Of a stretch of DNA of 10,067 bases, positions 1 to 6,900 are shown in pieces. This stretch comes from Christensenella sp. UBA4626 (GTDB lineage Bacteria > Bacillota > Clostridia > Christensenellales > UBA1242). The translations under genes and the position numbers were made by a program. The stretch is taken from NCBI GenBank assembly GCA_002406115.1, contig DHNC01000021.1, forward strand, positions 1 through 10,067. Direction: 5' to 3'. The number at the start of each line of letters is the position of its first letter. The first letter of the stretch is position 1. The notes beneath the pieces were generated by a model. It was not told where the DNA came from and did no database searches. It worked only from the letters and a program-made list of their open reading frames with translations.

Positions 1-100
1 AAAAATTATTTAAAAATGTTAAAAAAATACGTAAAAATCATTATTTTTTAAAAAAATATTAAAAATTAAATTGGCAAAAATTAAAATGTAAATTTTTTTT
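1..100. other. A/T-rich intergenic spacer with phased A-tracts
   Basis: Nearly pure A/T with no gene visible. Short A or T tracts are centred near positions 3, 14, 24, 35 and 46, a spacing of about 10-11 bp that matches the DNA helical repeat and would favour intrinsic curvature. Further tracts (50-56, 61-65, 76-80, 93-102) fall out of this register. It lies downstream of the leftward gene at 101-595. What lies to its left is outside the window. Confidence 0.5.
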
Positions 101-106
101 TTACAT
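86..106 (-). terminator. Weak A/T hairpin at the end of the leftward gene
   Basis: ATGTAAA at 86-92 is the exact reverse complement of TTTACAT at 100-106, giving a 7-bp stem around an all-T (plus strand) loop of 7 nt. It overlaps the stop codon of the minus-strand gene (101-103). On the minus strand it is followed by a T-rich stretch (complement of 76-85). The stem has only one G:C pair, so as an intrinsic terminator it is poor. In such A/T-rich DNA it may be chance. Confidence 0.25.
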
Positions 107-595
107 ATATTTAAACATTTGAATATTGCTTTGTTCCAATGCCTCAAACAATTCTTGAGCCAGTTGAGAAATTGTTTTTATTGTTGTGTTTATAAATTTT
201 ACGTGATTAGCGTCGGATGATAAATCAAACAACTCGTCCGTCAATTCAATTGTCTTTATCAACTTTTTTGCAAATTCAAACAAATTAAACTCGTTCACGA
301 TTGCCGCTTTGGTTGCAGTAATTTTAAAAACGCTGTTTATATTGCCGATAAGCCTTTCCAATTCGTCCTTTGCTTTTTTTAGCACAGCACAAACTCGTTT
401 ATTTACGTTTTTATGCAAGCCAAAACAATAACTTTTGCATTCGTCAAGATGAACAAAAATTGCATTTGCAAGTTCAGTCTGCGTTCGGACAGGTGTGTGA
501 GTGGAGTATTGTTCGGATAAAATTTTATATTGCTCATCATCCAAAATTTTAAAGTCGTTATAGATCATATGTAATGTATGCTTAAAAAAATCCAA
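101..595 (-). CDS. Hypothetical helical protein, 164 aa, unrecognised
   Basis: I do not recognise this protein. The frame runs from TTG (595-593) to TAA (103-101). An in-frame stop at 601-599 limits any upstream extension, so the start is either this TTG or ATG codon 10 (568-566). Neither has a convincing Shine-Dalgarno sequence. The product is charged and leucine/isoleucine/lysine/glutamate-rich, with long stretches of helix-like heptad pattern (about residues 65-90 and 100-160). It has no signal peptide and no membrane segment, suggesting a small cytoplasmic all-helical protein. Three cysteines occur at residues 53, 57 and 68, too scattered for an obvious zinc motif. It is divergent from the giant lipoprotein gene and separated by 273 bp, so common function is not implied. 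Codon use resembles the big gene, and the base composition change at its edges supports it being coding. A truncated remnant is possible. Confidence 0.6.
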   Translation of the reverse strand: MDFFKHTLHMIYNDFKILDDEQYKILSEQYSTHTPVRTQTELANAIFVHLDECKSYCFGLHKNVNKRVCAVLKKAKDELERLIGNINSVFKITATKAAIVNEFNLFEFAKKLIKTIELTDELFDLSSDANHVKFINTTIKTISQLAQELFEALEQSNIQMFKYM

Positions 596-629
596 TAATC
601 ACAATTCGCTAATTAAAAAATAAATTTGC

Positions 630-709
630 AAAAAAATCTTAAAATTATCAAAAAATACCTAAAAAAATACAATTTTTTGCAATTTTTTTTAATTTTTTAA
701 AAATTTTTT
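630..709. promoter_or_regulatory. Phased A/T-tract array, probable curved DNA
   Basis: Eight homopolymer tracts run in helical phase: A-tracts at 630-636, 641-644, 650-655 and 661-667, then T-tracts at 673-678, 683-690, 693-698 and 704-709. Their centres are about 633, 642.5, 652.5, 664, 675.5, 686.5, 695.5 and 706.5, a mean spacing of 10.5 bp. In-phase A-tracts are known to curve DNA toward the minor groove. The array sits between two divergent genes and overlaps the candidate promoter of the leftward one. It could bind a nucleoid protein or modulate both promoters; that role is inference. Confidence 0.5.
644..672 (-). promoter_or_regulatory. Candidate promoter of the leftward hypothetical gene
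   Basis: Read on the minus strand, TTGTAT (672-667) lies 17 bp upstream of GATAAT (649-644). The -10 element matches the sigma-A consensus at five of six positions; the -35 element matches at only three. The distance to the TTG start at 595 is about 48 bp. Chance matches are common in A/T-rich DNA, so this is tentative. Confidence 0.3.
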
Positions 710-752
710 AATTATTTTAATCCTTATTTTTAAAAATTTAATTTATATTTTT

Positions 753-769
753 GCGGCAAATTTCTCCGC
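753..769. repeat. Interrupted GC dyad in the divergent intergenic region
   Basis: GCGG at 753-756 and CCGC at 766-769 are inverted copies around an A/T core, the only G+C-rich spot in the 596-840 spacer. It lies about 32 bp upstream of the predicted -35 box of the lipoprotein gene, a position compatible with an activator or repressor site. The arms are only 4 bp and no T-run follows on either strand, so it is not an intrinsic terminator. Chance remains possible. Confidence 0.25.
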
Positions 770-800
770 TTGATATTTATTATAAATAATTAAAAAATAT

Positions 801-829
801 TTGATAAAAATTTTGTAATGTGATAAACT
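801..829 (+). promoter_or_regulatory. Candidate promoter of the giant lipoprotein operon
   Basis: TTGATA (801-806) is followed after 17 bp by TAAACT (824-829), and TG at 821-822 gives an extended -10 (TGATAAACT). An A-tract (792-797) lies immediately upstream of the -35, as in UP-like elements. Transcription would start near 836, leaving a leader of about 30 nt before the ATG at 869. The match to sigma-A consensus is five of six at -35 and four of six at -10, plus the TG extension. Confidence 0.45.
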
Positions 830-851
830 AATTTTGACAAAAAAAGACATA

Positions 852-857
852 AAGGGG
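852..857 (+). promoter_or_regulatory. Ribosome-binding site of the giant lipoprotein
   Basis: AAGGGG, within AAGGGGT, lies 11 nt before the ATG at 869. The spacing is slightly long, but this is the only purine-rich site nearby. The same seven bases recur before the downstream signal peptidase gene, which supports both start assignments. Confidence 0.65.
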
Positions 858-868
858 TTGGTGTCTAA

Positions 869-934
869 ATGAAGAAAAGAAATTTACTGGTTTGTTTCAT
901 AATCGCAATGTTCTCCATTTTTGCATTCGGTTGT
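869..934 (+). other. Lipoprotein signal peptide with lipobox cysteine 22
   Basis: Residues 1-22 start with a basic n-region (MKKR), followed by a hydrophobic core of about 15 residues, then AFGC with Cys22. Known lipoproteins are diacylated on this cysteine and cut before it by signal peptidase II. The -3 residue is alanine rather than the preferred leucine, a tolerated but less typical lipobox. Without lipidation the same segment could act as an ordinary export signal. Confidence 0.85.
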
Positions 935-3900
935 GAACACAAGGTGGCAGTTGAAAATATTTATTTTAACGCTCCATCAAACGATGGTGTTGTTCTTGTT
1001 GTGGGGGAAACTTACACTCCACAAGTTTATTTTAGTCCGCTATATCCAACAAACGCAGGATACAGGGTGATTTCTGGTGATAGTGACATAGTTGCTTCCC
1101 GTAACAACAAAATCACAGCACTTACAACTGGCAAAACTTTTATAACCGTAGTTTCTGAAGAAAACGAATTGATTCAAGATGTTATGAAAGTTCAAGTTAT
1201 TGCATCAAGGTCAAAATTGCCAACTCCAACAATTTCTTACTCTGCGGAAAAACAAGCGTTTACAATTTCATCCTCAGCACAAGACGGTTTTGTGAATGGC
1301 TACCTGCTTAACATCAATGGCGAAAGCATAAATATCGGCAATGTTTTGGAATATTCAATCGCTGATTACAACAAACACCTTCAAACTTCAACCTCAACCT
1401 CAGGTGTTTCGGCTTACGATAGAGATTTGACAGTTAAAGTTAAAGCAGTGGTTTCTGCCTACACAAGCATTTATGAGGATTCAAACTTTTCTTCTTCAAT
1501 AAAAATCAATCAAGCAAGTGCGCCAAAATCCATTTCTGTTTCTGGCGGCAAACTCAATATTGAAAAATCCAAAGCAACAAATTATCAGATTTATATCAAC
1601 TCAGTTTTGGTTGGCTCAACTGATAAAAAACAATTCGATTTGTCAGTCGTGGATAAAAATCTTGTCTCTTCCAATGTGGAAGTTGGCGTTGTTGCCGTTT
1701 GCGAGGCTGGCAATGGCTTTGCATCATACAATTCAGCAAAATTGACCCAAACTGTCAAGTGTGTGGAAAATGTCAACTTGAATATGTTGGATAGTTTGAT
1801 TTCTTGGCAAAACATTGATGGCGTAAATCAATTTGTTTTGTATTTGAATGACAGCAAAACCCCATTGGCGGTGACTTCAAACAGTTATTTTGATTTGAGG
1901 ACTTTGCAAAACTTTGAAAGTTTGTTTGCCTCTGCAACACAAGAATATCAATTGTCTGTTGTGCCAAAACTTAGCGCTGACAGCAAAAATCTGATTATTT
2001 CAAGCGAACAAAAATCGGTTGTAAAATTTAACCGATTGGCTGCCCCTCAACTTAAATGTGAGGAAAATTGTGTGGCATGGCAGCCGGTGGCTTATGCGGA
2101 TAAATATTTGGTGCAAGTTCAAGACGCTTCTGGCGAATTGCTTTTGGATGTTGTAACTGAAAATCGTTCGATAGACTTTTCTTCAAACAAATATTTGTCA
2201 GGCGTAAACTACACTGTGACAGTTTCTGCCTGCTGCGTGGACAATCAGAACACACACTATATGTCCTCAACTTCAAGCGAATTGCAAGTTGAAAAAGTTG
2301 CATCAGCACAAGCCGAAATTGAAAATAGCATTTTAAACATTCAAACTATTGTGGACCACGAATATTCAGTGGAAATTTACGACGAAACTGGCGTAATTTA
2401 CTCTCATATTTACACAGCAGTTTCAAACCTTTTGCAAGTGAAATTGCTTGAACTTGGCATTGATTATAAAGCTGGAAAACAAACAATTTATGTTCAACAT
2501 CTTGGCAACAACACAAACACAATCGACAGCGAAAAAATCCAGTTGGAAATAGTGCAATTGCAAGCCATTGATGATATATCAGTGGTGGATAGCGTTGTGA
2601 CGGCAGTTTTGGGTGAAGTGAACACCGAAAATAATGCGACATTGAGTTTTGAAATTTGCGATAGCGACACAGTGGTTAAAACAGTTGGCGATAAGCAAGA
2701 TTTGACCGCTTTGGATTTGGCTACTGGCGATTATCAGATAAAACTTTACGTACTTGGCGATGGCGTCAACACTTTGTCAGTCTGTCAAAATGGGCAATTG
2801 AAAGTTTGTGCCACATATGACTTTAAAGTTTTGAAAGTTCCAACAATCACAACGCAACACGAAAACCCACAATTTGACATTGAAGAAATCGTCGGGGCAC
2901 AAGGCTACAAAATTGACGTTGATGGAATAATCGAAATCACAACCGAATTGACTTTTGCTTTTGACCTTTTGTCTGGGGAAAGCAAACAAATCACAATCCA
3001 AGCGATAGGTGACGGTATGGTTACAATAAATTCACCAGTCAGTGAGGAAAAGACTTTTGAAAGATTGCAAACTCCAAATTTGACATTTGACAACACTACC
3101 AACACTTTAATAACCGATTATGCTGGCCAAAATTATACACTTTCGTTAAACAATGTGGACGTAACCGCAAGTTACACATTCGGTGAAACCGTTACAGGGC
3201 TTATGGGCGGCGAAAATGTGTTTGAAATGATTTTGCTTGCTCAGGATGATGCGGACATAGTTTATATAAACTCTTTGCCAAAGGATTTGGTTATCTCAAA
3301 ATGTGAAAATATGACCGAATTAAAAATGGTTGGCAACAAATTGGTTGTGACTCCAGCCAACTTTTCGGAAAATCATTATTTGAAAATCAGTTTCTTGACC
3401 GATGAAAGCGAAATTGTGGTTGATGAATACAACTATTTCGAAAAATCTCCAAACCTTAACCTAATAAGGACTTCAACTGGCTACGAAATAAGCATTTTGG
3501 ATGAGTTGTTTAACCCAGTTTTGGCAGAATTTGCAAACGGTTTTAGGGTGAAATTGAGATACGTTGCAAAACACTTGGACGACGGCGACTTATATGCAAC
3601 ATCTGAATACACTTCTGAATATTTTGTAAACTATGCACCAACGGCACAATTTGATATGGCTGAACGTGACGGGCAAAAAATTTGTGTTTCTGTTTCGCTT
3701 GGTTATAGTTATATAGATTATGCTTTAATAATAAATGATACATATATATTAAATTTGAATAGCGAAAGCGAATTGAACAGCGAAGATCAAACTTTGAAAT
3801 TTGATGTGTCATATATTTATGGCAATGTTCCAGCCGAAATTTTGCAAGATGTGAACAAATTGACAGTGGTTACACTCAACAACAAATCCACTTCAGAGCA

Positions 3901-6900
3901 ACTTTTGTTGAGCACGATTGGCTCCAGCATTCTTATTTCAAGGGCGGACACAGCCGAACTCAGTTCAACCAAAAATAATCTTTCTCAATCCGAAACAAAT
4001 TCAAGGAAAATTTTGCTTTCTGCCGCTTCAACAGATTTTGACAGACAGGCAGTTGTAAAAGTTTACAATGACAGCGACGATCAATCTAAATATAGTGTAT
4101 TTACCATTGATGCCACCCCAACAGCAAGTTCCGCAATCAAATATAGTTTTGATTTGGACGATTATGGCTTGGATCTAGTTGGCGTTAAAAAGATTGTGGC
4201 ATACATCAAAACAAACGCCACAAAAACAATCACAGACGAAACAATCCAAACCATTTATATGTTTGACTCAGCGATGTCCAACGAATTGGTTTATCAGATT
4301 GTGGATAACGCAGCCGTCACAACCGACGGGGCAAAATTGTATGTGTCCTTGCCTGAGAATGTTGACGGCGTGGATGTGTTCATGCAAACTGAAGCAGGAT
4401 TGCAAAAATTGAACACAAATTTGATTGTGGATAACTACAATTTTGGCTTAAATCAAGGCAGTTTGAAAATTGTGGTTAAAGCAATTTCAACCGTGTCGGG
4501 CAACTTTACAAACAGCCAATATTCACTTCCAATTGAACTTACAAAATTGTCCGCCCCAGTCATCACAATTGAAAATGGCATAATTGTGATAAAATTGGAC
4601 GAACAGGCGGCAGGTTTGTTTGCAACAACCAACTTTGACGAAACAATGGGCGCAGAAAACTTGGATGGATGTGTTATCCGATATGTTGCAGACGGCTTGG
4701 ACGGCGTGAAGTATATTCATAGAAACCAAACTGGCGTAGATGTGGATGGTTTGTATATCAAAATTGAGCCAAGCGTGATGTTGCAATATGGCGTCACCGC
4801 CTTGACAAAAGAAAGTTTCAGTTTTGACGTCATTGCAAAAGTTACAACTGGCGAATTGTATTTGGATTCCAACAAAACAAATGCAGATTTCTATGGATTA
4901 TTTGCTCCAAAGCAAGTTAAATTGTCAGCGGCGGATGAAAACGAAAATCCTGTGCAAACCTTGTCTTGGACGGACACTGGATTGAACAAATTATCCAACG
5001 GAACCGATTGTTTGTTAGGATATATTTTCAAAATCCAAGATGAACAAGGCAACAGTTATTTCAGCAACACAAATTTAGTGTACAATGTGTTGGATAGTTC
5101 AACAAATAAATATGTTGCAACCCGTTATGCGGACATTATAACCACAACAAGCGTAACTTTCCCATGCGGATATATTGACCAAGAAAATCAAGTTCAAATG
5201 TTCAAACCGGGCAAATATTTTGTGTCGGTTAAATCAATGCCAAAAAGCAGCATTGCTTGGTACAATTTGTGTTGTTCAAAATATAGCGACGAAGTGCAAA
5301 TCACCTTGCTTGACAGCCCAGTTTTGGCGTTGGATCAAGGCGTTGTGCGTTGGAACTCAATCTCCGGGGCAACCGAATATGTGATGATTGTTGAAGACTT
5401 GGCAGACGCAAGCGTAAAACAAACCGTCGTTTTGACAAAAAACAGTTACGAGTTTGAAAATTTTGACGCTTTCAACAGCAATTATAATTTGACAATCAAA
5501 GCAATCTCAAACAAAGAAAATGTTGTGTCAAGCGTGTTCAGCAAAGAGTTTGTGGTTCACCGTTTGGCATCTTATCAAGAATTGGTTGTTAAAAACGGCA
5601 TTATTCAACTTGTTGCAAGCCAATATTTCACCCAAGCCGAACTCACTTTCCGAAACACAACAACTGGCGTGGAAGAAGTTTTGATGTTTGACAATCCAGT
5701 TTATGCAGACAGTATGCAAGGCTTGATTAGTTCTGGCGACGAAACATGGACAAGCACAAATGCTGACCTTGCAAACCAAACAAAGACATTTATTATCACA
5801 ATTGACGAAAGTTATTTGTTAAAACTTAGCAAAGGCAGTTACACATTGAGTGTGAAATTGCTTGGCAATAGTTTGGAAAGTTTTGGGATTGTAAATTCAA
5901 CCAGCAAGCAAGAAAATTCAATCGCAAAATTTGTTAAACTTGCTTTTGATGAAGAAAATCCAAATGCTGTTGACAAATCTTGGATAAGAGTGGACGAAAG
6001 AGGCGTGTTTACATTTGCTTGTCCAGAAGAATACTCTTTGGGCGGCATAAATTATCAATTCAATCAAAAAGTTGACGGCGAAAATTATTCATTCTATCAA
6101 AATGCAATGATTTACAAATTGACCGTGGAAATCAACAACAATCCATACGAACTATTTGCAATTGACTATTATAACTACATTGCAAACAAGGCTATGTTAG
6201 AGGGCTATTACACCGAATTTGAAAACAATAATAGCATTTTTGCGGTTGTAAAATATCCATATCTTAGCTCTTCTGGCTCAACCGAATATTTATACTTTAA
6301 TGTTTACAAAGAAAATAAAATCAATTTAAATTTGGACGAATTTTATTATTTCCAAACAGTGTTATCAACAAAGGATGACCAAATTGAATTTTCAAGCAAA
6401 TTAAACACTGCCGAAACACAAGGATACTACAAAGCAACTTTGTTGAATGGCGGAACATTCAGCATAAAATTGTATCTCTTGGGTGGCGATGTGACTGATG
6501 TTTTGGTGGAAGGTGCAACCGAAAAGCAAGCATTCTTATCTTCAGATATCTATTCCTCAAAAACTTTCATTCGTTACACAGAAAACAACTTAAAATCTTA
6601 CATCAAATACGATTACATCCCTGACGGCGAGCAGGAAAATGCAATAACTTATACATATTCTGGCGACTTGATTTTCCAAAACAAACTCAAACGTGATGAA
6701 GAGGACAATGTTTTGGATTATCCAGTTTATCAGTTGGAAATCAGCCCAATCATCTATTATGACGGCACCGCCACTGAAACAAAACCTTACATTTACTACC
6801 TTTATCACGACGAGGCAAGCAAAGAGCAGGTGGCGCAAAACAATCCGGTTACAGATTACACTGAAATCAAATTTTTGCCAGTGGAATATTTGGAAAACAA

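Noticed and set aside
370..552. Plus-strand open frame of 60 residues opposite the orphan gene
   Set aside because: It overlaps the longer minus-strand frame antisense, lacks a ribosome-binding site and shows no recognisable domain.
753..769. GC dyad as an intrinsic terminator
   Set aside because: The arms are only 4 bp and no T-run follows on either strand.
834..839. Perfect -35 hexamer TTGACA just before the lipoprotein gene
   Set aside because: No acceptable -10 follows at 16-19 bp; the G-rich ribosome-binding site and start codon occupy that space. The extended -10 promoter at 801-829 fits better.
6590..6838. Minus-strand open frame with hydrophobic, membrane-like composition
   Set aside because: It is antisense to the tyrosine-rich segment; the hydrophobicity follows from reverse-complementing Lys/Asn/Tyr codons. 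No start signal is seen.
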